In this document: positions 1 through 7,405 of the stretch, piece after piece
Numbering within the stretch: position 1 is the first letter of the stretch
Layout: every line of letters starts with the position of its first letter
Origin: Bacteroidales bacterium
Lineage (GTDB): Bacteria > Bacteroidota > Bacteroidia > Bacteroidales > UBA932
Direction of reading: 5' to 3'
DNA length: 64,000 nt
NCBI GenBank assembly: GCA_017439305.1
Contig: JAFSJK010000053.1
Span: 1 to 64,000 of the forward strand
The notes under the pieces: generated by a model
What the model was told of the DNA's origin: nothing
What the model saw: only the letters and a program-made list of their open reading frames with translations
Databases searched by the model: none
Translations under genes and position numbers: made by a program

Positions 1-243
1 ACGACGGGACTTCACCTCGATCTGAGGGGTCACGTTCTCGAGCGCTTTCTTCCAAATATCGAGAGGAGCCTTGTCAGAATCTTTCATCTTCTCGCCCACC
101 ATGTCGATGGCATCATAAAAGATCGAATACGCGATACTCTTCTTCCCCTGCAGCATAAGATTGTTCACGAAACGGGTAACCTCCACGTCGTGAAACTTAG
201 GATCAGGAAGTAGAATCCTCTTTTTAGGCTTCGCTTTTCTCAT
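1..243 (-). CDS. rpsG: 30S ribosomal protein S7, partial (3' end outside window)
   Basis: Reading the minus strand from the ATG at 243 gives 81 residues beginning [17 protein letters not shown], with the S7 N-terminal signatures [15 protein letters not shown] and [17 protein letters not shown]7 nucleates assembly of the 30S head on 16S rRNA. The frame is open to the window edge, so the rest of the gene (about half of a usual S7) is missing only because the window stops. It lies 37 bp downstream of rpsL in the same direction, the standard str-operon order, and should be transcribed from the rpsL promoter. Confidence 0.97.
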   Translation of the reverse strand, partial: MRKAKPKKRILLPDPKFHDVEVTRFVNNLMLQGKKSIAYSIFYDAIDMVGEKMKDSDKAPLDIWKKALENVTPQIEVKSRR

Positions 244-280
244 TTTGAAAAAGAATTAAGGGTGATAAGTGTTTAGGTGA

Positions 281-664
281 CTACTTCTTAGATTTCTTCG
301 GGCGCTTGGCACCGTAGAGGGAACGGGACTGGGTCCGTCCGTCTACGCCAGCCGTATCCAAAGCTCCTCTAAGGATGTGGTAGCGGACACCCGGAAGGTC
401 TTTCACACGACCGCCGCGGACCAGCACGATGCTGTGCTCCTGGAGGTTGTGGCCTTCGCCCGGGATGTAGGCATTGACCTCTTTCGCGTTGGAAAGACGG
501 ACACGCGCGACCTTACGCATCGCGGAGTTCGGCTTCTTAGGGGTCGTCGTGTAAACACGAAGACACACGCCACGCTTCTGAGGGCAAGCATCCAACGCAC
601 GAGACTTGCTCTTCACTTCGAGCTGCTCGCGTCCTTTGCGGACCAACTGTTGAATAGTAGGCAT
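281..664 (-). CDS. rpsL: 30S ribosomal protein S12
   Basis: 127 residues, the usual length for S12. The decoding-site segment [17 protein letters not shown] lies near residues 41-57, followed by [11 protein letters not shown] and [13 protein letters not shown]. The lysines at the positions where streptomycin-resistance substitutions occur in other bacteria are retained, so the sequence predicts the ordinary sensitive form of S12. The C-terminus is a basic tail (KRPKKSKK). First gene of the str operon here, with rpsG directly downstream and a promoter with both elements about 75-105 bp upstream. Confidence 0.98.
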   Translation of the reverse strand: MPTIQQLVRKGREQLEVKSKSRALDACPQKRGVCLRVYTTTPKKPNSAMRKVARVRLSNAKEVNAYIPGEGHNLQEHSIVLVRGGRVKDLPGVRYHILRGALDTAGVDGRTQSRSLYGAKRPKKSKK

Positions 665-697
665 AAATGTTTGTTAATAAATAAATTAGGTTTTGTT

Positions 698-712
698 TCC
701 CGCCTTGCGGGA
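698..712 (-). other. Small hairpin in the rpsL 5' leader
   Basis: A 6-bp GC-rich stem (TCCCGC/GCGGGA on the plus strand) with a 3-nt loop, lying in the leader between the rpsL promoter and start codon. Ribosomal protein leaders often carry autoregulatory structures, but this stem is short and no S7- or S12-binding motif was recognised. It may have no function. Confidence 0.3.
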
Positions 713-737
713 GTCTCCGTTCCGCAATTTGGGGCTG

Positions 738-768
738 CAAAGATACGTAAAAAAATTTAATTAACAAA
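738..768 (-). promoter_or_regulatory. Promoter of rpsL-rpsG
   Basis: On the minus strand a TTTG (-33 element, 765-768) is followed after exactly 19 bp by TATCTTTG (-7 element, 738-745). This matches the Bacteroidetes primary sigma consensus TTTG-N19-TAnnTTTG. It predicts a leader of about 70 nt before rpsL. Confidence 0.8.
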
Positions 769-793
769 GTTTTCAACAGGCCGGACGGTGTCT

Positions 794-823
794 TTTGTTT
801 CCGGAAACGATTTGCTAACTTTG
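794..823 (+). promoter_or_regulatory. Promoter of the GH88 gene
   Basis: TTTG at 794-797 and TAACTTTG at 816-823, spaced 18 bp, match the Bacteroidetes promoter. The -7 element ends only 5 bp before the ATG at 829, so the transcript would start at or very near the start codon (leaderless) if this ATG is used. Confidence 0.65.
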
Positions 824-828
824 TAGGT

Positions 829-2019
829 ATGAGACGATTTCTAGGAATTGCCGCCGCCTTGGCGGCCATCGCCTGCGGCCGGGCGCCGGAGACGGAAACC
901 ATGGAGCAGCTTCGCGAGCGGGTGTTCGCGGTGGCGAAGGTTCAGACCGTATATATGGACAGCCTCCTCACGGAGGGCCGTTGCCCCAGGACGTTCCAGG
1001 GGGACACGCTCGTGACCAGCGACATCGGCTGGTGGTGCAGCGGGTTCTATCCGGGGGTTCTGTGGCAGATCTTCGAGGAGACCGGCGACGAGCGCTTCCG
1101 GAATCTGGCCATCAAGCATACCCGCCCCCTTGCAGGATTGCTGGATCGGGAGACGGACCATGACATCGGCTTTCAACTGATGGGCAGCTACGGAAAATGG
1201 TGGGTCAGCGACGCGGCCACCCTGTATAATCGCGACGTGCTGCCACTTGATGAAATCAAAGACGTCCTGGACAAAGGTGTGAAGAAATTGGCCGGGCGCT
1301 TTCTTCCCGAAACCGGTGTCATCCGCAGTTGGAACGGCGCCCGATGGAATTTTCCCGTCATCATTGACAATATGATGAATCTGGAGCTGCTGATGTTTTA
1401 TGGAAGGGACCGCGACCGGGAAATCGCCGAAAAACACGCCCTCACCACGATGAAGAACCATTTCCGAGACGACGGAACTTGCTTTCATCTGGTGGATTAT
1501 GCCGATGACGGCTCCATCCTAGGCAAGCAGACTGTCCAGGGTTATGCCGACGATACCGCCTGGGCGCGCGGCCAGGCCTGGGCCTTGTACGGCTATGCGA
1601 TGATGGCTCAGGAGGAGAAGGCGCGGAACCAAGATATGCGGGAGACCTTCTACGGCGTCGCCGCCAAGCTGGAATCCTGGCTGCTGGCGAATCTGCCGGA
1701 GGACGGCATCCCTTTTTGGGACTTTTCGCAGAGCGACTACAAGGACGCCTCGGCCGGCGCCATCATCGCGTGCGGGTTGCTGAAAATGTGGCGGTTGCGC
1801 GACTGTCCGGCGGATGATCCCGCCCTCACGATGGCCGAGCGGATCCTCCGCACCCTCGCCTCGCCGGAGTATCTGGCTGAACCTCGCACCAACGGCGGCT
1901 TCCTGCTGAAGCACTCCGTCGGCAACCTCCCCGGCCGTTCCGAGGTCGATGTCCCCCTCACCTATGCCGACTACTACTTCCTCGAGGCGCTGACGCTGTA
2001 CCCCGTCTCGGCCAACTGA
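829..2019 (+). CDS. Unsaturated glucuronyl hydrolase, GH88 family lipoprotein
   Basis: 396 residues with a lipoprotein signal (lipobox IACG, Cys near residue 17). The (alpha/alpha)6 GH88 core follows: aspartates in HDIGFQ (D112) and DNMMNLELL (D180) match the catalytic pair of unsaturated glucuronidases, and GYADDTAWARGQAWALYGY is a family signature. GH88 enzymes hydrate and remove the 4,5-unsaturated uronic acid left at oligosaccharide ends by polysaccharide lyases. The next gene is a heparinase II/III-like lyase that would create such ends, so the two probably act in sequence on a uronic-acid polymer. The natural substrate cannot be told from sequence. This start is chosen because it gives an intact signal peptide. 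Confidence 0.88.
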   Translation: MRRFLGIAAALAAIACGRAPETETMEQLRERVFAVAKVQTVYMDSLLTEGRCPRTFQGDTLVTSDIGWWCSGFYPGVLWQIFEETGDERFRNLAIKHTRPLAGLLDRETDHDIGFQLMGSYGKWWVSDAATLYNRDVLPLDEIKDVLDKGVKKLAGRFLPETGVIRSWNGARWNFPVIIDNMMNLELLMFYGRDRDREIAEKHALTTMKNHFRDDGTCFHLVDYADDGSILGKQTVQGYADDTAWARGQAWALYGYAMMAQEEKARNQDMRETFYGVAAKLESWLLANLPEDGIPFWDFSQSDYKDASAGAIIACGLLKMWRLRDCPADDPALTMAERILRTLASPEYLAEPRTNGGFLLKHSVGNLPGRSEVDVPLTYADYYFLEALTLYPVSAN

Positions 2020-2045
2020 TTAAACATCAATCGTTTACGCAAAAC

Positions 2046-2069
2046 TCCCTGGTACATTTGCACCAGGGA
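2046..2069 (+). other. 8-bp hairpin between the GH88 and lyase genes
   Basis: Perfect stem TCCCTGGT/ACCAGGGA with an 8-nt loop. There is no T-run after it on the plus strand, so it is not a standard terminator. The loop and adjoining stem also spell TACATTTG (2053-2060), a -7-like element, but no well-spaced -33 element is seen. It could be a processing or stability hairpin between the two cistrons. Confidence 0.3.
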
Positions 2070-2103
2070 ACTTTCAATAACCACCTGATAACCAAGTAGA
2101 TAA

Positions 2104-3957
2104 GTGAGACGGCTATTCGTACTGTCCTGGGTGTTGCTCGGGATGATGGCCCTCGTCCGGGCGCAGGAGCCCGGGGCGCACCCGCGGCTGCTGATGCGGG
2201 CGGGGGAAGAGGCGCCCGTGCGGCCGGGCAGCGTGTTTGCGAAGGCCGACAGCCTCATCGTCGCGTTCAGCGACGCGACGCTGTCGGAGCCGCCGGTGAC
2301 GCGCGCGTTCATCGGCCGGCGCCTGCTGCACACCTCCCGAGCCGCTCTCAAGCGCATCTTCTGGCTCGGATACACGTACCGGGTCCATGGCGGGGAGGCG
2401 TACGCGCGCCGGGCCATCGACGAGATGCTGGCCGCCAGCGCGTTCTCCGACTGGAACCCTTCCCATTTCCTGGACGTGGGCGAGATGACGATGGCCCTCG
2501 CCATCGGCTATGACTGGCTGTACGACCAAATGACGCCGGAAGAGCGGAAGACCGTGGCACAGGCGATCATCGACAAGGGCCTCAAGCCGGCCGGGAACGA
2601 GGCCGATGCATGGTTCTACCGAAGCGAAATCAACTGGAACGCCGTGTGCAATGCCGGCATGGTGTACGGAGCCCTCGCCGTGTGGGAAGAGGACCCGGAT
2701 TTCTGCCAGGCCATGCTGGAGAAGTCCCTGGAATCCAACAAGTTGGCCTATAACGCCTACAAAGGGGGCGGCTATCCGGAAGGATACAATTACTGGGGCT
2801 ACGGGACCTCCTTCCAGATTATGCTGGAAGCGGCAGTGGAGAGTGCATTCCCCGTACCGCCCCCGGGACATTTGCTCGAAGACATCGACGTCGACTTCCT
2901 CCTGTCTTCCGACTTTGTCCGCTTTACCTCTACTCCGGCAGGAAACTGCTACAGTTTTTCGGATTCCTACCGGAAGGCCAGCGGGCAGTACATGCAGGCC
3001 TGGATGATGACCCGCATGGGCGACCCCACGCTCCTTTATCCGGAAATGCGGATCATGGAAAACACCGGGTACAAGCGCCTGTGCGAGGAAAGGCTGTTTC
3101 CGATGTTCCTTATTTCAATAAGCCGGATGCCTGATTTCGAAATATCCCCGCCCGAAAAGCATTACTATGAGTGCGGCGGCACAACCCCTGTCTTCGTCTA
3201 CCGCAGCGGCTGGACCTCCCGGGACGACGATTATCTGGGCGTCAAGGGTGGCCTCTCGATGTCGAGCCATTCGCATTGCGACCAGGGTTCTTTCTATTTC
3301 GAATCCGATGGCGTCGCCTGGGCGACCGACCTCGGGATGCAGGACTACAACTCGCTGGAATCGGCCGGCGTGGACCTTTGGGACATGACCCAGGACAGCG
3401 AGCGCTGGGAAGTTTTCCGCATCGGCCCGTTCTCCCATAACATTTTGACAGTCAACGGAAAAGTCCCCAAGGTCAACCGCGTTATCAATATTCTCCGCAC
3501 GCGGAAACCCGAGCGGCCGGACCGGGACCATCCCGCCGGGGCGGAGTTGTCTCTACAGCCGGCTTACGACGACGACCTCGCCGATTACCGGCGGGAAGTG
3601 CTATTCGACGGCCAGGACCTCCACGTCATCGACCATCTGCAGGCCGGGGACTCCACTTGCACCATCCGCTGGGCCATGGCCTCCGAGGCCGAAGCAATCC
3701 TCTCCGATGGTCGGTTCCTCCTGCAGGCCGACGGAAAAAGCCGTACCCTGTCCGTTACGGCGGAAGAGTCGACGCCAGACATCACGCCGCATTTCTGGCC
3801 CACGACTTACGACGCCTCGGCCTTGGACCTCGACGGGATGCAATATCTCCACCCGACCGACGTTCCCAACCCGGGAACGGCACTGATCGGCTATACCCTC
3901 ACCCTGCAGCCCCACCAGAAGGTCGTGCTGCACGCCGTTTTGTCAAAGGACCGGTAA
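2104..3957 (+). CDS. Heparinase II/III-like polysaccharide lyase
   Basis: 617 residues, starting at GTG with a signal peptide (MRRLFVLSWVLLGMMALVRAQ-type) that supports this start. An alpha/alpha toroid occupies the N-terminal half (EINWNAVCNAGMVYG, GGGYPEGYNYWGYGTSF, residues about 175-245). The C-terminal beta-sandwich heparinase II/III domain carries SHSHCDQGSFYFESDG (near residue 385) and GPFSHNILTVNGK. Family members cleave glycosaminoglycans, alginate or related uronic-acid polymers by beta-elimination in the periplasm. It follows the GH88 gene by 84 bp in the same direction. The substrate is not predictable from these motifs. Its 3' end abuts the convergent MBOAT gene with no spacer. 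Confidence 0.82.
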   Translation: MRRLFVLSWVLLGMMALVRAQEPGAHPRLLMRAGEEAPVRPGSVFAKADSLIVAFSDATLSEPPVTRAFIGRRLLHTSRAALKRIFWLGYTYRVHGGEAYARRAIDEMLAASAFSDWNPSHFLDVGEMTMALAIGYDWLYDQMTPEERKTVAQAIIDKGLKPAGNEADAWFYRSEINWNAVCNAGMVYGALAVWEEDPDFCQAMLEKSLESNKLAYNAYKGGGYPEGYNYWGYGTSFQIMLEAAVESAFPVPPPGHLLEDIDVDFLLSSDFVRFTSTPAGNCYSFSDSYRKASGQYMQAWMMTRMGDPTLLYPEMRIMENTGYKRLCEERLFPMFLISISRMPDFEISPPEKHYYECGGTTPVFVYRSGWTSRDDDYLGVKGGLSMSSHSHCDQGSFYFESDGVAWATDLGMQDYNSLESAGVDLWDMTQDSERWEVFRIGPFSHNILTVNGKVPKVNRVINILRTRKPERPDRDHPAGAELSLQPAYDDDLADYRREVLFDGQDLHVIDHLQAGDSTCTIRWAMASEAEAILSDGRFLLQADGKSRTLSVTAEESTPDITPHFWPTTYDASALDLDGMQYLHPTDVPNPGTALIGYTLTLQPHQKVVLHAVLSKDR

Positions 3958-5367
3958 TCAGAACTGGTAATAGATAAAAGGCTGGATTTCACCAGCCCGC
4001 AGCTGGATCACGAGCTGCACGGCGATGACGAAGACCAGGAAGATGACCCACCAGGGAAGGCGGGTGAAACGGGCCTGCGCCCGGTTGTAAAGCCGGGGCG
4101 GGATGAGAAGTCCGGCGATGGAAACGGCCAGCACGATGCACCAGAGCCTGCGGGCAGCCCAGAAGGGAGCTACGTAGGCCAGATCGAACGTCGTCCCGAT
4201 CCGCATGAAAATCTCCTGGCAGTCCTGCAGGCTGCCGGCGCGGAAGAAAACCCAGCAGACCGTCACGAAAGCCATCGTCAACAGCCAGCCGAAGGCTTTC
4301 GACAAGCCATTGTCCGGAATCTTCCTGAGCCAGGGACGGCACAGCTTGTGCACCACCAGGCCCAGGCCATGCAGGGCGCCCCAGATGACGAACATCCAGG
4401 TGGAACCGTGCCAAAGGCCGGCCACGACCATCGTCAGGAAATTGTTCAGCAGGGTCCGGGCTTTCCCCTTCCGGTTGCCGCCCAGCGGGATATAGACATA
4501 ATCCCGGAACCAGGTGGACAGGGAAATGTGCCACCGCCGCCAGAATTCAGTCAGGTTCACCGAACGGTAAGGGAACAGGAAGTTGTCGTCCAGGCGGAAG
4601 CCCATCAGGGAGGCGATGCCGATGGAAAGGTCACTGTAGCCCGAGAAGTCCAGATAAATCTGCATCGTGTAGCCCACGGCGGCCATCAGCAGCTCATAAC
4701 CGGAATAGGAGGACGGGCTGTCGAATGCCAGGTTGTTATACACGGCCAGGTAGTCGGCCAGCACGCCCTTTTTCAACAGACCGAGGATGATGAGCCAGAG
4801 GCCCAGGCGCAGTTCATGGCGCGTGGCGGGCTCGGCCCGGCGGATCTGGGGCAGGAAGCGGCCGGCACGCGTGATGGGGCCGGCGAGCAGCAGGGGAAAG
4901 AAGGACAGGTAGAAGCAGAATTCCAGGAAGTCCGGATGTCCGTCATACTTGCCCCGGTACACATCCACGGAATAGCTGATTGCCTGGAACGTATAGAAGG
5001 AAATGCCGATGGGCAGGACGATGTCGCCGACGGCGAAATTGCTGTTTAGCAACGGATTAAGAATCCCTTCGACAAAAAATCCGCTGTACTTGAAATACAC
5101 GAGGGCGGACAGGTCGGCCAGGATGGTCAGGGTCAGCAGCCATCCCCGCCCCCGGCGGGCCCGGCGCATCGCTTCCGTCAGGAAATAATTGACGGCGGCC
5201 GTGGCGGGAAGGAGCAGCATCAGCCACCCGTTCGCCTTCCAGAAAAAGAACAGGTCAAAGACGATCACCCACAGGAGCATCGCCTTCCGGGACCACTGCC
5301 TGAAGCAGATGTAGACCAGGAAGAAAACGCAGAAAGCGAGCCAGAAGCCGATACTGAGGAAATTCAT
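3958..5367 (-). CDS. MBOAT family O-acyltransferase (AlgI/PatA-like)
   Basis: 469 residues, a polytopic membrane protein with about ten hydrophobic segments. MBOAT hallmarks are present: NLTEFWRRWHISLSTWFRDY with H280, PLGGNRKGK, and GLWHGSTWMFVIWGALHG with H320, the conserved active-site histidine. Such proteins move acyl groups, usually acetyl, across the inner membrane onto polysaccharides. The SGNH-fold gene lies 5 bp upstream in the same operon, reproducing the AlgI/AlgJ or PatA/PatB pairing used for acetylation of exopolysaccharide or cell wall. The acceptor polymer is unknown because no biosynthesis genes adjoin. Confidence 0.93.
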   Translation of the reverse strand: MNFLSIGFWLAFCVFFLVYICFRQWSRKAMLLWVIVFDLFFFWKANGWLMLLLPATAAVNYFLTEAMRRARRGRGWLLTLTILADLSALVYFKYSGFFVEGILNPLLNSNFAVGDIVLPIGISFYTFQAISYSVDVYRGKYDGHPDFLEFCFYLSFFPLLLAGPITRAGRFLPQIRRAEPATRHELRLGLWLIILGLLKKGVLADYLAVYNNLAFDSPSSYSGYELLMAAVGYTMQIYLDFSGYSDLSIGIASLMGFRLDDNFLFPYRSVNLTEFWRRWHISLSTWFRDYVYIPLGGNRKGKARTLLNNFLTMVVAGLWHGSTWMFVIWGALHGLGLVVHKLCRPWLRKIPDNGLSKAFGWLLTMAFVTVCWVFFRAGSLQDCQEIFMRIGTTFDLAYVAPFWAARRLWCIVLAVSIAGLLIPPRLYNRAQARFTRLPWWVIFLVFVIAVQLVIQLRAGEIQPFIYYQF

Positions 5368-5372
5368 GGCCG

Positions 5373-6140
5373 CTAGTCTTTAGGCGAAGAGAGCCGGGTG
5401 AAGCCATGGGTCTCAGGGGTTCCCTTGGGCGGGATCTCCCAACGGATCGGATGGGCACAGGAGTCACGCAGCCAGACGGATACGGAGTCCGCCCAGGTCT
5501 TGTACGACGACATCGTCGGATGTGCGCCATCACTGGCCCGCTGGTACTTGAGCCTCAGGCTCGGATAGTAACGTTTCTTCCCGCAATGCTTGAGCAGGAT
5601 GTCGTTGATGCCCGTATCCTTCTTCCAGTTGGGCGGTCCGATCCAGATGAAAGGCAGGTCACCCATCTCCTGGATCATATCACCGACGGCGGCATCCCGC
5701 TCGGCGATGTTGCGGACGAACAATTCGTTGGAACCGATGCAGAGGAAGATGTACGTGGGCTTGAACTTCCGGATGAATGCGCTCAGCGTATCCGTTTTCG
5801 CCCAATATTTGGAGGAGGAGCTGTACCAGGCGACGACTTCCATCGTATGGCCGTTGGCCGTCGCATACTGCGACATGCGGTGGCGCAGTCCTCCGGCCAT
5901 GGAATCGCCGACGAACAAAATCCGGTGGGAGGAAGTATCGCGCGCATCGGCCTCGGGAACGACCACCGGAGGGAGGAAGGATTTCATGGCGGCGGTATCC
6001 ACTTCCACGGGCTCCCAGGCGCTGAGGTCAATCCGGCGAAGGCCTTTTTCCGGCTCTTCCGCCGGACAGTATCGGGCGAACGCCGCGAAGCACAGCAAGG
6101 CTCCGGTAATGACAGCAAAAGCTGAAAGGGAATGTTTCAT
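5373..6140 (-). CDS. SGNH/GDSL-fold hydrolase or acetyltransferase, partner of the MBOAT protein
   Basis: 255 residues with an N-terminal hydrophobic signal/anchor (about 1-22). SGNH blocks: block I ILFVGDSMAGG (Ser80), block III CIGSNE (Asn138), block V DGAHPT (Asp204, His207). This is a complete Ser-Asp-His set. In AlgJ and PatB-like systems a periplasmic SGNH protein transfers acetyl from the MBOAT protein to the polymer. It is the first gene of the two-gene operon, with a -7 element just upstream. The family also contains plain esterases, but the adjacency favours the transferase role. Confidence 0.82.
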   Translation of the reverse strand: MKHSLSAFAVITGALLCFAAFARYCPAEEPEKGLRRIDLSAWEPVEVDTAAMKSFLPPVVVPEADARDTSSHRILFVGDSMAGGLRHRMSQYATANGHTMEVVAWYSSSSKYWAKTDTLSAFIRKFKPTYIFLCIGSNELFVRNIAERDAAVGDMIQEMGDLPFIWIGPPNWKKDTGINDILLKHCGKKRYYPSLRLKYQRASDGAHPTMSSYKTWADSVSVWLRDSCAHPIRWEIPPKGTPETHGFTRLSSPKD

Positions 6141-6161
6141 GCCTTATTCCTGAAATTCCCG

Positions 6162-6169
6162 CAAAGATA
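6162..6169 (-). promoter_or_regulatory. -7 element upstream of the SGNH/MBOAT operon
   Basis: TATCTTTG on the minus strand, 21 bp upstream of the SGNH start codon. No TTTG was found at the expected -33 position, which would lie inside the end of the GNAT gene. Confidence 0.5.
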
Positions 6170-6184
6170 CAAAAAAAACGCGTT

Positions 6185-6685
6185 CTAGCGCTCGTAGGCG
6201 AGACGTTCCGTGCCGTCATCCAGCCAGATGATGCCGCAATACGTAAATCCGGCGGCATCGATGACATGCTGCATGATGTGGTTGTCGCGGTGCGTGTCGA
6301 TCCGCAGATGCGGGTAACGGGCGGCGGCAAAGCCGATAATGGCAGAGAAAACCCCGTGCACACCCGGATAGCTGGCAATGCGATGGATGACACCGTAAGG
6401 CCCGTCGGTGAGCCAGGCGCCCTCGATAAGGCAGTAAGTGGGTTCGGGCGAAGGAAGGAGGGCGAAATAGGCAACAATTCCCTTATCCTCAATCACATAG
6501 CCCCCACCGCGGGCGATGTCGCGGAGAAGCAGGTCCTCCCCGGGAAAACCCGGGGCGGACCATTGTTCAAGGTTGCCGTCCGCGCGCATGATGGCCTTGG
6601 CGGCCTCAAAAACCGGCAGCACGGCAGGAAGGTCCGCCGGCGTGGCAGGCCGGATACGGAAAGCGCCGTCAGAGAGGCTTACCAC
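6185..6685 (-). CDS. GNAT family N-acetyltransferase
   Basis: 166 residues from a GTG at 6685; the sequence from there (VVSLSDGAFRIRPATPADLPAVLPVFEAAK) opens as GNAT proteins usually do. The C-terminal half has the typical acetyl-CoA fold pattern: a strand then GVHGVFSAIIGFAAARYPHLRIDTHRDN, then FTYCGIIWLDDG. The start overlaps the stop of the nitroreductase gene by 7 bp, suggesting translational coupling. Longer readings upstream lie entirely inside that gene. Cytoplasmic; the substrate is unknown. Confidence 0.82.
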   Translation of the reverse strand: MVSLSDGAFRIRPATPADLPAVLPVFEAAKAIMRADGNLEQWSAPGFPGEDLLLRDIARGGGYVIEDKGIVAYFALLPSPEPTYCLIEGAWLTDGPYGVIHRIASYPGVHGVFSAIIGFAAARYPHLRIDTHRDNHIMQHVIDAAGFTYCGIIWLDDGTERLAYER

Positions 6686-7305
6686 TTGTCGTAGTGGATG
6701 TTTTCGGGCTTCCACTTGTCCTTGGGCTGGTCGTCTCCGGCCGGATAACCGCACGGGATGACGCAGAGCGGCGTGACGTTGTCGGGAAGGCCGAGCGCTT
6801 CGCGGACGGGCTTGACCCGGTCCTCATACGGATAGGCGGCGGTCCAGACGGCGCCGAGTCCCAGGGCTTCGGCGGCGAGAAGCAGGTTCTCCGCCGCGGC
6901 CGAGCAGTCCAGCGACCAGTTGCCGTTCGCCACCTCTTCCTCTTCGGCGTCAGGCTGACCCCACGGCTTGCGCATCAGCGTGGTCTCGCCGCAGACGACG
7001 AAGACGACCGGGGCCTGGGCGATCATGCCGCCCCGCGGACCTGCCAGGGCTTCCTTCACCGCCTGGTCACGGACCACGACGAAGCGCCAGGGCTGCACGT
7101 TCATGCCGGTCGGAGCCGCCATGGCGGCCCGGAGCATCTGCTCGACCTGCTGGTCGGACACAGGCTGGTCCGTATAGGAGCGCACGCTCTTGCGGGAGAA
7201 GATGACGTCAAAGACGGAAGGGTCCGCCGCCTCTTGCTGCTTCGGTGCGCAGGCCGCTGCGGCAACAAGGAGGGAGGCCAGGATAAACAACTTTGCAATA
7301 CGCAT
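6679..7305 (-). CDS. Nitroreductase family protein with lipoprotein signal
   Basis: 208 residues from the ATG at 7305. An N-terminal lipobox (VAAAAC, Cys19) precedes a complete FMN-dependent nitroreductase domain: SRKSVRSYTDQPVSDQQVE (FMN phosphate-binding arginines), MAAPTGMNVQPWRFVVV, and a C-terminal EALGLGAVWTAAYPYEDRV/CVIPCGYPAG. Family members reduce nitro compounds, quinones or flavins with NAD(P)H. The lipoprotein signal implies location outside the cytoplasm, where an NAD(P)H donor would not be available, so another electron source may be used. A longer reading upstream only adds sequence overlapping the GH2 promoter region and lacks family similarity. Confidence 0.88.
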   Translation of the reverse strand: MRIAKLFILASLLVAAAACAPKQQEAADPSVFDVIFSRKSVRSYTDQPVSDQQVEQMLRAAMAAPTGMNVQPWRFVVVRDQAVKEALAGPRGGMIAQAPVVFVVCGETTLMRKPWGQPDAEEEEVANGNWSLDCSAAAENLLLAAEALGLGAVWTAAYPYEDRVKPVREALGLPDNVTPLCVIPCGYPAGDDQPKDKWKPENIHYDKW

Positions 7306-7328
7306 AATATCAGATTCTTTATACGCGG

Positions 7329-7336
7329 CAAAGATA
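7329..7336 (-). promoter_or_regulatory. -7 element of the nitroreductase-GNAT operon
   Basis: TATCTTTG on the minus strand, 23 bp upstream of the nitroreductase ATG. A possible TTTG lies 23 bp further up, longer spacing than usual. The region is shared with the divergent GH2 promoter. Confidence 0.5.
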
Positions 7337-7368
7337 ATCATTTCTCCGGCTCCATCCGTCAAAAAGTA

Positions 7369-7399
7369 TTGTCGAAGTGCCGAAGAATCCTTATCTTCG
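7369..7399 (+). promoter_or_regulatory. Promoter of the GH2-permease operon
   Basis: TTG at 7369-7371 and TATCTTCG at 7392-7399 with 20 bp between them. The -7 element ends 6 bp before the ATG at 7406, so the transcript would have almost no leader. One base differs from the TAnnTTTG consensus. Confidence 0.5.
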
Positions 7400-7405
7400 C
7401 ATATT

